Below, piece after piece: positions 1 through 5,518 of a stretch of DNA of 7,188 nucleotides; the stretch's first letter is position 1; each line of letters starts with the position of its first letter. The notes below the pieces were generated by a model. That model saw nothing but the letters and a program-made list of their open reading frames with translations. It did no database searches and had not been told where the DNA came from. This stretch comes from an uncultured Collinsella sp. (lineage in GTDB: Bacteria; Actinomycetota; Coriobacteriia; Coriobacteriales; Coriobacteriaceae). Both the position numbers and the translations under genes were made by a program. Where the stretch lies: contig CAAECP010000139.1 of the NCBI GenBank assembly GCA_900754385.1, positions 1-7,188 on the forward strand, in the 5' to 3' direction.

Positions 1-307
1 CACTCGAAAACGTACCGATACAGATTTTGCCGCGCATGAGCCCGCGCATCTCATCCACCCGTCGCTGCAAGCGAGTGAATTCCTCGCAGAGCGCCTCGAC
101 AGCCGGCATGACCTGCCGCCCGTCGGCAGAAAGCACTACGCCCTCGCGACTGCGGTCGAGCACCTTAAAGCCCCAATCGGCCTCAAGATCGGCCACCATA
201 CGGCTCACGCCCGACTGCGAATAGCTCAGGCGCTCGGCAGCACGCGTAAAGCTTCCGGCGCGCACCGTCTCCAGCAGCACCTGCATCTTTTGAATATTCG
301 TTTCCAC
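1..307 (-). CDS. LysR-type transcriptional regulator, N-terminal part (cut by window edge)
   Basis: The minus strand from a GTG at 305-307 encodes 102 codons that run off the left edge. The visible protein begins METNIQKMQVLLETVRAGSF and has the LysR winged helix-turn-helix: a short first helix, then SFTRAAERLSYSQSGVSR (about residues 19-36) as the HTH, and the typical LExxxGFKVLDR segment near 41-52. It is followed by a helical linker (about 65-90) and the first strand of the effector domain (GKICIGTFSS). LysR regulators bind DNA as dimers or tetramers and usually control a divergent neighbour; here that is the EamA transporter at 426. The effector domain is missing, so the ligand cannot be guessed. 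GTG was chosen because GGAGG lies 6 nt upstream. Family assignment is firm; the target is inferred from gene order. Confidence 0.9.
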   Translation of the reverse strand, partial: METNIQKMQVLLETVRAGSFTRAAERLSYSQSGVSRMVADLEADWGFKVLDRSREGVVLSADGRQVMPAVEALCEEFTRLQRRVDEMRGLMRGKICIGTFSS

Positions 308-313
308 GACACG

Positions 314-318
314 CCTCC
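314..318 (-). promoter_or_regulatory. Shine-Dalgarno site of the LysR gene
   Basis: The minus strand reads GGAGG here, 6 nt before the GTG at 305-307. It supports a GTG start for the regulator; no better ATG lies at the beginning of the conserved HTH domain. Confidence 0.75.
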
Positions 319-324
319 ACCTTT

Positions 325-343
325 ACATGAATTTTTGTCATGT
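325..343. promoter_or_regulatory. Candidate LysR operator: ACATGA-N7-TCATGT
   Basis: A perfect 6-bp inverted repeat (arms 325-330 and 338-343, centre 334) contains T328-N11-A340, the T-N11-A layout of LysR boxes. It lies between the divergent regulator and transporter, just downstream of the TATAAT-like -10 box of the regulator. Binding there could repress the regulator gene. The dyad is seen directly; its role is inferred. Confidence 0.55.
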
Positions 344-352
344 TAGCCATGC

Positions 353-380
353 ATTATATTCGCTTTTCTTCTATTGCCAG
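353..380 (-). promoter_or_regulatory. Probable promoter of the LysR gene
   Basis: On the minus strand a consensus -10 box TATAAT (353-358) is preceded, after 16 bp, by CTGGCA (375-380), a 4/6 match to the -35 consensus. Transcription would start near 346, and the dyad at 325-343 would overlap the first transcribed bases. For the plus strand I see no equally convincing promoter; TATATT at 355-360 lacks a properly spaced -35. Confidence 0.5.
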
Positions 381-425
381 TTCGCCCATAGTGAACATGC
401 TCGAATATAGAGGGGACGGAAGCGC

Positions 426-1337
426 ATGGACAACGGACTGTTTACGTACTTAGCAGCATTGCTATTGTTTGGCTCCAACGGCATCATCGCCGCTGCCATC
501 ACGCTGCCGAGCTCCGATATCGTGCTACTGCGCACGTTTTTGGGCGCCCTCTCGCTTGTCACTATCCTTGCCATCACCCAACGCCATAAACTGCAGGCGC
601 CATCTCGTCCCCGCGAAGCCGCAGCACTCCTTCTGTCGGGAGCCGCGCTGGGTGCCAGCTGGATTTTTCTGTTCCGTGCCTACCAGACGATCGGCGTCGG
701 CGTATCCTCGCTGCTGTACTACTGTGGCCCCATCATTGTCATGGCGCTCTCCCCACTCATCTTTGGTGAAAAACTGACCGGCGGCAAAATCGCCGGCTTT
801 ATCGCCGTCGCCTGCGGCGCTTTTCTCATTGCAGCGCAAGGTCTCGGCGGCAACATGCCCATTGCGGGCATCGTCTGCGGCATCGCCTCGGCATTTTGCT
901 ATGCGCTGATGGTCATCGCTAGCAAGGGTGCGCCGCACATCGAGGGTCTCGAGAACTCCGCGCTCCAGGTGAGCGCCGCCTTTGTGACCGCGCTGGTCCT
1001 TACGCTCGTCACCCAAGGCGCTCCCTCGTTTTTCTCCCCCGACATCGCCGCAGGCATCGATTGGCGCACCGTCGTCATGCTCGGCGTCGTCAACACCGGC
1101 ATCGGTTGCCTGCTCTACTTTAGTGCCGTCGCCAAGCTGCCCGTCCAGACCGTCGCGGTCGTCGGCTACCTCGAGCCGCTTTCGGCCGTCGCGTTCTCGG
1201 CCGTCCTTTTGGGCGAAGCCATAACACCGATCCGCCTGATGGGCGCCGCGCTTATCATCGGCGGCGCGATTTTTTGCGAACTCGCCGGCAAACGCGCAAA
1301 CGCCAAGGCTGGCATCGCCCAGACAGTACGTGCTTAA
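426..1337 (+). CDS. EamA/DMT-superfamily inner-membrane transporter
   Basis: This 303-residue protein has the ten hydrophobic segments of the drug/metabolite transporter superfamily, as two EamA repeats of five. Approximate membrane spans are 6-25, 31-50, 66-85, 92-112, 120-139, 146-165, 178-197, 213-233, 240-262 and 266-286. Typical landmarks are FGEKLT (113-118) after span 4 and, at the matching place in the second repeat, GYLEPLSAVAFSAVLLGEAI (247-266). Length is normal for the family, whose members mostly export amino acids or other small metabolites; the substrate cannot be read from sequence. A purine-rich stretch at 411-422 can act as ribosome binding site. The gene diverges from a LysR regulator, an arrangement common for regulated exporters. 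Family is certain; export direction and substrate are unknown. Confidence 0.92.
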   Translation: MDNGLFTYLAALLLFGSNGIIAAAITLPSSDIVLLRTFLGALSLVTILAITQRHKLQAPSRPREAAALLLSGAALGASWIFLFRAYQTIGVGVSSLLYYCGPIIVMALSPLIFGEKLTGGKIAGFIAVACGAFLIAAQGLGGNMPIAGIVCGIASAFCYALMVIASKGAPHIEGLENSALQVSAAFVTALVLTLVTQGAPSFFSPDIAAGIDWRTVVMLGVVNTGIGCLLYFSAVAKLPVQTVAVVGYLEPLSAVAFSAVLLGEAITPIRLMGAALIIGGAIFCELAGKRANAKAGIAQTVRA

Positions 1338-1356
1338 AAGCCCCTGCTTTGAAATG

Positions 1357-1368
1357 CTACCTGGGTAG
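1357..1368. repeat. Short inverted repeat CTACC-TG-GGTAG
   Basis: Perfect 5-bp arms around 2 bases, 20 bp after the EamA stop codon and just before the longer palindrome at 1372-1395. Too small to be a terminator alone; it could be part of an operator region for kup. Confidence 0.35.
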
Positions 1369-1371
1369 ATA

Positions 1372-1395
1372 AATAATCCCCAGCTGAGGATTATT
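1372..1395. promoter_or_regulatory. 24-bp near-perfect palindrome before kup
   Basis: AATAATCC (1372-1379) is mirrored by GGATTATT (1388-1395), and the centre CAGCTG (1381-1386) is itself palindromic; only the pair 1380/1387 does not match. As DNA this resembles an operator for a dimeric regulator. As RNA it would form an A/U-rich 8-bp stem without a following U-tract, so it is a poor terminator for the EamA gene, although a weak terminator role cannot be excluded. Confidence 0.5.
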
Positions 1396-1402
1396 GTCTA
1401 AA

Positions 1403-1480
1403 ATAACCCGATGTGCCAAACTGCTCTTGTATGTATAAAGACGGCATAAAGTTTTTTGTCCTAGACAGATAACCGGATGT
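1403..1480 (+). repeat. Pair of 12-mers ATAACC(C/G)GATGT in the kup upstream region
   Basis: ATAACCCGATGT at 1403-1414 and ATAACCGGATGT at 1469-1480 differ at one position and start 66 bp apart. The second copy forms most of the loop and the start of the right arm of the hairpin at 1462-1483. Function is unknown. Confidence 0.45.
1434..1439 (+). promoter_or_regulatory. Possible -10 box of kup
   Basis: TATAAA at 1434-1439 is the best -10 match between EamA and kup and would start transcription about 45-50 nt before the GTG. The -35 position (around 1411-1417) matches the consensus poorly, so an activator may be needed or the call may be wrong. Confidence 0.3.
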
Positions 1481-1483
1481 CTA
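1462..1483 (+). promoter_or_regulatory. Leader hairpin adjoining the kup ribosome binding site
   Basis: TAGACA (1462-1467) and TGTCTA (1478-1483) form a perfect 6-bp stem with a 10-nt loop. The stem ends one base before the AGGGAG ribosome binding sequence begins (1484-1489). With A1484 bulged, C1460-C1461 could also pair with G1485-G1486 and cover part of that site. TGTC at 1457-1460 can compete for the same GACA, giving two alternative pairings. A translational control role is inference. Confidence 0.4.
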
Positions 1484-1489
1484 AGGGAG
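1484..1489 (+). promoter_or_regulatory. Shine-Dalgarno site that fixes the kup start at GTG 1495
   Basis: AGGGAG ends 5 nt before GTG 1495. The in-frame ATG at 1477 lies upstream of this site and has no purine-rich site of its own, so the shorter protein is preferred. Confidence 0.75.
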
Positions 1490-1494
1490 TCCTC

Positions 1495-3726
1495 GTGGCA
1501 CACAATAAACTGGAGGCAAACCTCCAAGACCAGCACGGGCAAGGCGGGCACGGAGCCATCCCCCTCTCCGCTGGCATGCTGCTCGTAACGCTCGGCGTCG
1601 TCTATGGTGACATCGGCACGAGCCCCATGTACACCATGAAATCAATCGTCGCCAACAACGGCGGCATCGGTACCGTCAGCGAGGACATGATCCTGGGTGC
1701 GCTTTCGCTCGTCATCTGGACCATGACGCTCGTGACCACGGTCAAGTACGTGGTAATCGCCATGAAGGCCGACAACCACAACGAAGGCGGCATCTTCGCC
1801 CTGTTTAGCCTGGTGCGAAAAGTGGCACCATGGCTGATCCTACCTGCCATGATCGGCGGCGCGGCACTGCTCGCCGACGGCATCCTCACCCCCGCGGTCA
1901 CGGTCACCACAGCCATCGAGGGTCTGCGCACCATCGAATGGGGCCATGCGCTGCTGGGCGACGGCCAGACCAACGTCATCATCATCACCATCATCATTAT
2001 CTGCGGCCTGTTTGCCATGCAGCGCGCCGGCACCTCGTCGATCGGCAAGCTGTTCGGCCCGCTCATGACGCTGTGGTTCCTGTTCTTGGCTGGCGCCGGC
2101 CTGTTCAACATGCTCGGCAACCTGTCCATCCTACGCGCGCTCAACCCCATCCGCGGCATCATGTTCCTGTTCTCGCCCATCAACCACTCGGGCATCATGG
2201 TGCTCGGCTTCGTCTTCCTGTCGACGACCGGCGCCGAGGCGCTCTATTCGGACATGGGTCACGTGGGCAAGGCTAACATTTACGCATCCTGGCCGTTCGT
2301 AAAGGCAGCCCTCATCCTTAACTATCTGGGTCAGGGCGCTTGGCTGCTCGCCAACAATTCCAATCCCCAGATGCTCGCGATGGACATCGTCAACCCGTTC
2401 TATATGATGCTCCCCGAGCCCCTGCGCCCCTTTGCCATCGTGCTTTCGGCCGTGGCGGCCATCATCGCCTCGCAGGCGCTCATCACCGGCTCGTTCTCGT
2501 TGGTTTCGGAGGCAACGCGCCTCAACCTTATGCCGCATCTACGCATCCACTACCCCAGCGACACCAAGGGCCAGCTCTATATTCCGCTCGTCAACAACAT
2601 CATGTGGGTCGGCTGTATCTTCATCGTGCTGCTGTTCCAAAACTCCGAGCGCATGGAGAGCGCCTACGGCCTCGCCATTACCGTGACCATGCTCATGACC
2701 ACCACGCTGCTGACGAGCTATATCGCCGGCATCCTCAAGCACAAGCTGGGCGCCTGCATCTTTGCCCTGCTCTTTGGTGCCATTGAGCTGTGCTTCTTCG
2801 CTTCGTGCCTCACCATGTTCTTTGACGGCGGCTACGTCATGATCTTCCTGGCCGCACTGCTGTTCGGCCTTATGTATGTGTGGCGTCGCGGCACCGCCAT
2901 CGAGCGCACGCAGACGATTCTGCTGCCCGTCTCCAAGTACATCGACCAGCTCAACCGCCTGCGCAATGACGAGACCTACCCCGTGCTCGCCGACAATCTG
3001 GTGTTCCTCACCAACAGCCCCGACCCGCTCACGCTCGACCGCGACGTGCTCTATTCCATCCTGGACAAACATCCCAAGCGCGCCAAGGCATACTGGTTCA
3101 TCAACGTACACGTTACCGACGAGCCCTATACGCACGAGTATTCCGTTGAGACCTTTGGCACAGACTTCCTGTTCCGCGTGCGCTTGGACCTGGGCTTTAA
3201 GGTCAATCAGCGCATCAACGCCTACCTGCGCCAGATCGTTGGCGACCTGATGGCCTCGGGTGAGTTGCCGCCGCAGCACCACACCTACTCCATCTACGAG
3301 ACGCGCGGCAACGTAGGTGACTTCCGCTTTTGCATGCTGCGCAAGATGCTTGCCCCCGAAACAGACATCAACCGCAATGACCACCGCGTGATGGCCATCA
3401 AGTACGCCGTCCGCCGCGCCTGCGGAAGCCCGGCACGCTGGTACGGTCTCGAGAACTCGGCCATCATCATCGAGTACGTGCCGCTGTTTGCCCGCATGCG
3501 CCCGGCCGTTAAGCTCGTGCGCACCCAGGTGCCGCTCGAGGTTCAGATCGAAGAGGCCGAGGAAATGGAAGTCGACATCTTCTCGGACGACTTGGTCAAC
3601 GGCAACGAGGCCGGTAGGGACATGAACGTCGATCCCACCGAGCTGCTCGAGAGCGTCGCCGATACGCCCGAGCAACAGCAACTCGACGGACTCGAAAGCA
3701 CCCAGCTCAACGACGCCAACTTCTAA
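1495..3726 (+). CDS. kup: Kup-family low-affinity potassium uptake protein
   Basis: Kup (KUP/HAK/KT) proteins import K+ together with protons across the cytoplasmic membrane. From GTG 1495 the product has 743 residues. Family signatures are GDIGTSPMY (38-46), TLVTTVKYVVIAMKADNHNE (78-97), LLADGILTPAV (125-135), TGAEALYSDMGH (245-256), LILNYLGQGAWLL (273-285) and SQALITGSFSL (326-336). About twelve membrane spans fill residues 24-462; the rest is the cytosolic C-terminal domain. E. coli Kup has 622 residues; the excess is mainly an acidic tail (681-743: 19 Asp/Glu, one Arg). The frame could extend to ATG 1477, adding six residues, but the ribosome binding site lies inside that extension. It has its own upstream region and ends at a strong hairpin, so it is probably a single-gene unit. 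Confidence 0.96.
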   Translation: MAHNKLEANLQDQHGQGGHGAIPLSAGMLLVTLGVVYGDIGTSPMYTMKSIVANNGGIGTVSEDMILGALSLVIWTMTLVTTVKYVVIAMKADNHNEGGIFALFSLVRKVAPWLILPAMIGGAALLADGILTPAVTVTTAIEGLRTIEWGHALLGDGQTNVIIITIIIICGLFAMQRAGTSSIGKLFGPLMTLWFLFLAGAGLFNMLGNLSILRALNPIRGIMFLFSPINHSGIMVLGFVFLSTTGAEALYSDMGHVGKANIYASWPFVKAALILNYLGQGAWLLANNSNPQMLAMDIVNPFYMMLPEPLRPFAIVLSAVAAIIASQALITGSFSLVSEATRLNLMPHLRIHYPSDTKGQLYIPLVNNIMWVGCIFIVLLFQNSERMESAYGLAITVTMLMTTTLLTSYIAGILKHKLGACIFALLFGAIELCFFASCLTMFFDGGYVMIFLAALLFGLMYVWRRGTAIERTQTILLPVSKYIDQLNRLRNDETYPVLADNLVFLTNSPDPLTLDRDVLYSILDKHPKRAKAYWFINVHVTDEPYTHEYSVETFGTDFLFRVRLDLGFKVNQRINAYLRQIVGDLMASGELPPQHHTYSIYETRGNVGDFRFCMLRKMLAPETDINRNDHRVMAIKYAVRRACGSPARWYGLENSAIIIEYVPLFARMRPAVKLVRTQVPLEVQIEEAEEMEVDIFSDDLVNGNEAGRDMNVDPTELLESVADTPEQQQLDGLESTQLNDANF

Positions 3727-3748
3727 CACGCCACCAGCCATTGACGAC

Positions 3749-3786
3749 AGCGGTCCCGCATCTCATGGGAGATGCGGGACCGCTTT
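3749..3786 (+). terminator. Rho-independent terminator after kup, possibly shared with the convergent hydrolase gene
   Basis: A perfect 16-bp inverted repeat (3749-3764 and 3769-3784) with loop ATGG begins 23 nt after the kup stop and is followed by a short T-run (3784-3786). The T-tract is weak on the plus strand and absent on the minus strand, but the G/C-rich stem lies between convergent genes and may stop transcription from both sides. Confidence 0.8.
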
Positions 3787-3807
3787 GCATTGCAGTAAAG
3801 CTAACGG

Positions 3808-4773
3808 CTACGAACGACGCGGCTCGGGAACCACGAGCCTATCGGGGCTCGCGCCCTCGGCATCCATCAGGCTCACGTAGCGAATCGACGGATCCCCATA
3901 CATCGCGTAGTAATAATTGCCCGTGCGCGCGCTAAAGCATCCGGTATAGATAGTCTTCTCGAACTTGCCATCGCCCATCCTGGACGCCCCCTCAATCATC
4001 ACCACGCCCTCGAGTGAACGGAACATGCGGACGACGTTTTCGGTCTCGCTCTCCTTTTGCGGGTAATTGGCATTGAGGTACGCCGCCTTTACAAAACGGC
4101 TCGGCGAATAGCAGTCACCCGGAATACCGCGCATGCCGGCACCCGCGCCATAGGGCTTGAGCTCGGCGCCACGCCATGTCGCCGTCTGCGGAAAATCGCT
4201 TGTGGCCGTGATATAGGTGCGCAGGTTTTCCATGTGCCACGGGAAGGTGGGCTGATTGGCAAGGGTGTCGACCGGATCGTCGTATACATGCAGGCCGTCA
4301 GCCATCATCTCGACCACGATGCTACGCTGGCTGTCGCCGATAATCCAATGGAGCAGCGACACGCCCAGCCCCTCTCCGGCAGATTTGGCGACAATCACCG
4401 TATCGCGCAGCGCAGCCTCGACCTCGTCGACCGTCGAGAACGTCGCTGCCACCCACAGGGGAAACTCATAGGCCGCGATATTGGTCTTTCCATCAACCGG
4501 TCCCTCGGCATACTCGGCATAACCCGGGAAATTGAGGCCCGCCACGGCGAGGCCCGCATCGTTGCCGCAATCGAAGAACATAGGGTAGTTCTTGTAATCG
4601 ATGCACATACCAATCACCGCGTGTGCCGCTGTCGCGTCGTCGATAAACGAATACGGAATGTGAAACCCGCGCGGCATCACGCGAACCTGTTGGCCGTAGT
4701 CAAAGCTCCAGTCGAGGTTGCGTCCCAGATACATGTGGCCGGAATCATCGGTAAATCGAATACTCGTGCACAT
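3808..4773 (-). CDS. bsh: Choloylglycine hydrolase family protein, probable bile salt hydrolase
   Basis: Bile salt hydrolases cleave the glycine or taurine amide of conjugated bile acids in the cytoplasm; they are N-terminal nucleophile hydrolases whose Cys2 is exposed by removal of Met1. From ATG 4773 the product has 321 residues and begins MCTSIRFTDDSGHMYLGRNL. Cys2, Arg18 and Asp21 fall at the family positions; AGLNFPGYAEY (78-88), LHWIIGD (141-147), VYDDPVDTLANQP (163-175) and SRFVKAAY (225-232) follow, so Asn173 and Arg226 likely match the conserved Asn175 and Arg228. Length is typical. AGGAGG 4 nt upstream fixes the start; a 21-residue upstream extension would bury the nucleophile. No signal peptide is seen. 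The related penicillin V acylases are the main alternative; the GLNFPG stretch favours bile salts. It is transcribed alone: the deformylase homologue upstream has its own terminator. Confidence 0.88.
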   Translation of the reverse strand: MCTSIRFTDDSGHMYLGRNLDWSFDYGQQVRVMPRGFHIPYSFIDDATAAHAVIGMCIDYKNYPMFFDCGNDAGLAVAGLNFPGYAEYAEGPVDGKTNIAAYEFPLWVAATFSTVDEVEAALRDTVIVAKSAGEGLGVSLLHWIIGDSQRSIVVEMMADGLHVYDDPVDTLANQPTFPWHMENLRTYITATSDFPQTATWRGAELKPYGAGAGMRGIPGDCYSPSRFVKAAYLNANYPQKESETENVVRMFRSLEGVVMIEGASRMGDGKFEKTIYTGCFSARTGNYYYAMYGDPSIRYVSLMDAEGASPDRLVVPEPRRS

Positions 4774-4777
4774 AGCG

Positions 4778-4783
4778 CCTCCT
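4778..4783 (-). promoter_or_regulatory. Shine-Dalgarno site that fixes the hydrolase start
   Basis: The minus strand reads AGGAGG, 4 nt before ATG 4771-4773. It places Met immediately before the catalytic Cys, as needed for self-processing, and rules out the longer reading frame that begins at 4836. I could not find a convincing promoter in the 60-odd bases between this site and the upstream terminator. Confidence 0.85.
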
Positions 4784-4836
4784 AGCCATACGTTCTTGCT
4801 AAGCTTATTGTCACCAAACAAAAAGGCGCTAAACAC

Positions 4837-4872
4837 AAAAGCCCGGACATGACAACAATGTCACGCCCGGGC
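4837..4872 (-). terminator. Rho-independent terminator of the deformylase homologue
   Basis: On the minus strand a 14-bp stem (4859-4872 with 4841-4854, two G-T pairs, loop TTGT) is followed by TTTT at 4840-4837. It lies about 34 nt after the stop codon at 4906 and separates this gene from the hydrolase gene on the same strand. Confidence 0.85.
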
Positions 4873-4905
4873 CAAAGCACCGGTTCAATCCCCAATCAAA
4901 TCGTC

Positions 4906-5325
4906 CTAGACAAGTTTACCGAGACAGTGATCAATCATGTGTTGAACCATCTGCGCCTCGAAGCCGACGAAGTCCTGCTTGCGCTCGCGCATCTTGCCGT
5001 CGACGATCTGGTCAAAGGCAACCTTGCACTTGATGTAGCGCGTGGACTTGGTGACCTCCTCGTGCGTCAGGCAGCTCTCCTCCATCTTGCTGGCGCCCAG
5101 ACCAAACACCAGACGGGGGTTGTAGAGCACATGGGGCTCGCCGGCATCGTCCAGGTAGACGCAGACCTTCTTGGTGACGCCAATCTGGTTGGCGGCAAGG
5201 CAGCCGGCATCGTCGAGCGACTTGATGGTATCGATCAGGTCCTGTGCCACCGACTCGTCCTCGACGGTCGCGACCTCGCAACGCTGGGACAGAATAGCCT
5301 CGTCGTGGCAGAGCTCTTTAATCAT
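4906..5325 (-). CDS. def: Peptide deformylase-family protein lacking the catalytic Glu (HMIDH instead of HExxH)
   Basis: Peptide deformylase removes the N-formyl group from new proteins using a metal held by one Cys and two His; the symbol here states family, not proven activity. From ATG 5325 the product has 139 residues, short for the family. Motif I, usually GxGxAAxQ, reads AGCLAANQ (40-47); motif II, usually EGCLS, reads ESCLT (83-87); motif III, usually HExxH, reads HMIDH (129-133). Metal ligands Cys85, His129 and His133 and Gln47 remain, but the general acid/base Glu is Met130, encoded by ATG, two changes from a Glu codon. Both glycines of motif I and the one of motif II are also changed. 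The reading frame is intact, so it is not a decayed gene. It could be a second deformylase-like protein with altered or no catalysis. GGAGG 5 nt upstream fixes the start; an in-frame ATG at 5337 has no ribosome binding site. Confidence 0.85.
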   Translation of the reverse strand: MIKELCHDEAILSQRCEVATVEDESVAQDLIDTIKSLDDAGCLAANQIGVTKKVCVYLDDAGEPHVLYNPRLVFGLGASKMEESCLTHEEVTKSTRYIKCKVAFDQIVDGKMRERKQDFVGFEAQMVQHMIDHCLGKLV

Positions 5326-5330
5326 ACGTT

Positions 5331-5335
5331 CCTCC
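5331..5335 (-). promoter_or_regulatory. Shine-Dalgarno site of the deformylase homologue
   Basis: The minus strand reads GGAGG, 5 nt before ATG 5323-5325. It overlaps the first codons of the longer frame from ATG 5337, which therefore is unlikely to be the start. Confidence 0.75.
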
Positions 5336-5358
5336 ATAGGGGTCGTTGTAACTGCTTA

Positions 5359-5364
5359 AGTATA
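5359..5364 (-). promoter_or_regulatory. Possible -10 box of the deformylase homologue
   Basis: The minus strand reads TATACT (5/6 to consensus), which would start transcription near 5352, giving a leader of about 27 nt. No good -35 lies 16-18 bp upstream. Confidence 0.3.
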
Positions 5365-5397
5365 CGGTACCCACACATTTTCATACGGAAAATACCG
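5362..5397. repeat. Nested inverted and direct repeats between the divergent genes
   Basis: ATTTTC (5377-5382) mirrors GAAAAT (5388-5393) across 5 bases; outside it, CGGTA (5365-5369) mirrors TACCG (5393-5397). ATACGG also occurs directly at 5362-5367 and 5383-5388, 21 bp apart, two helical turns. The cluster overlaps the possible -10 box on the minus strand and may be a regulator binding site for one or both genes. Confidence 0.35.
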
Positions 5398-5457
5398 CCC
5401 GTCCGCTACAAAGCGCCGAACATCAACATGTGAGGAACAGCAAGGTTGTAAAGGCGA

Positions 5458-5463
5458 TATAGT
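5458..5463 (+). promoter_or_regulatory. Possible -10 box of the purine permease
   Basis: TATAGT matches the -10 consensus at 5 of 6 positions; GGAACA (5434-5439) lies 18 bp upstream as a weak -35. If real, transcription starts near 5470, downstream of the GTG at 5462, which would exclude that GTG as a start codon. Confidence 0.3.
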
Positions 5464-5480
5464 GAATGAGTTCGTGTCAA

Positions 5481-5501
5481 TCGGCCTAAACTCGGGGCCG
5501 A
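5481..5501 (+). promoter_or_regulatory. Small hairpin just upstream of the permease ribosome binding site
   Basis: TCGGCC (5481-5486) pairs with GGCCGA (5496-5501) across a 9-nt loop and ends 2 nt before AAGGAAAGGG. It may keep the ribosome binding site open or modulate it. It does not resemble the three-way junction of a purine riboswitch. Confidence 0.35.
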
Positions 5502-5503
5502 AC

Positions 5504-5513
5504 AAGGAAAGGG
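5504..5513 (+). promoter_or_regulatory. Shine-Dalgarno site that favours the permease start at ATG 5519
   Basis: AAGGAAAGGG ends 5 nt before ATG 5519. The alternative GTG at 5462 has only AAAGGCG about 5-6 nt upstream and would add 19 residues that do not look like the family N-terminus. Confidence 0.65.
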
Positions 5514-5518
5514 TATGC

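Noticed and set aside
1338..1494. c-di-AMP (ydaO/yuaA) riboswitch before kup
   Set aside because: This class often precedes K+ transporter genes, but the gap is short and its conserved core sequences are not visible.
1981..1998. Run of ATC/ATCATT triplets resembling a microsatellite
   Set aside because: It simply encodes an isoleucine-rich membrane helix of Kup (VIIITIIIIC).
2539..3741. 400-codon open frame on the minus strand
   Set aside because: It lies opposite the conserved Kup coding sequence, has no ribosome binding site or recognisable domain, and arises from high-GC codon bias.
4057..4785. 242-codon open frame on the plus strand
   Set aside because: It is antisense to the bile salt hydrolase, which has family motifs and a strong ribosome binding site; the plus-strand product resembles no known fold.
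4774..4836. Promoter GTGACA-N18-TATGGC for the hydrolase gene
   Set aside because: Although GTGACA is a 5/6 -35 match, the -10 is poor and transcription would start inside or after the ribosome binding site.
4849..5433. 194-codon open frame on the plus strand
   Set aside because: It starts inside the terminator hairpin and is antisense to the deformylase homologue, whose motifs show the true strand.
5338..5518. Purine riboswitch before the permease
   Set aside because: The conserved junction and loop sequences of the purine aptamer are absent; only a small hairpin is seen.
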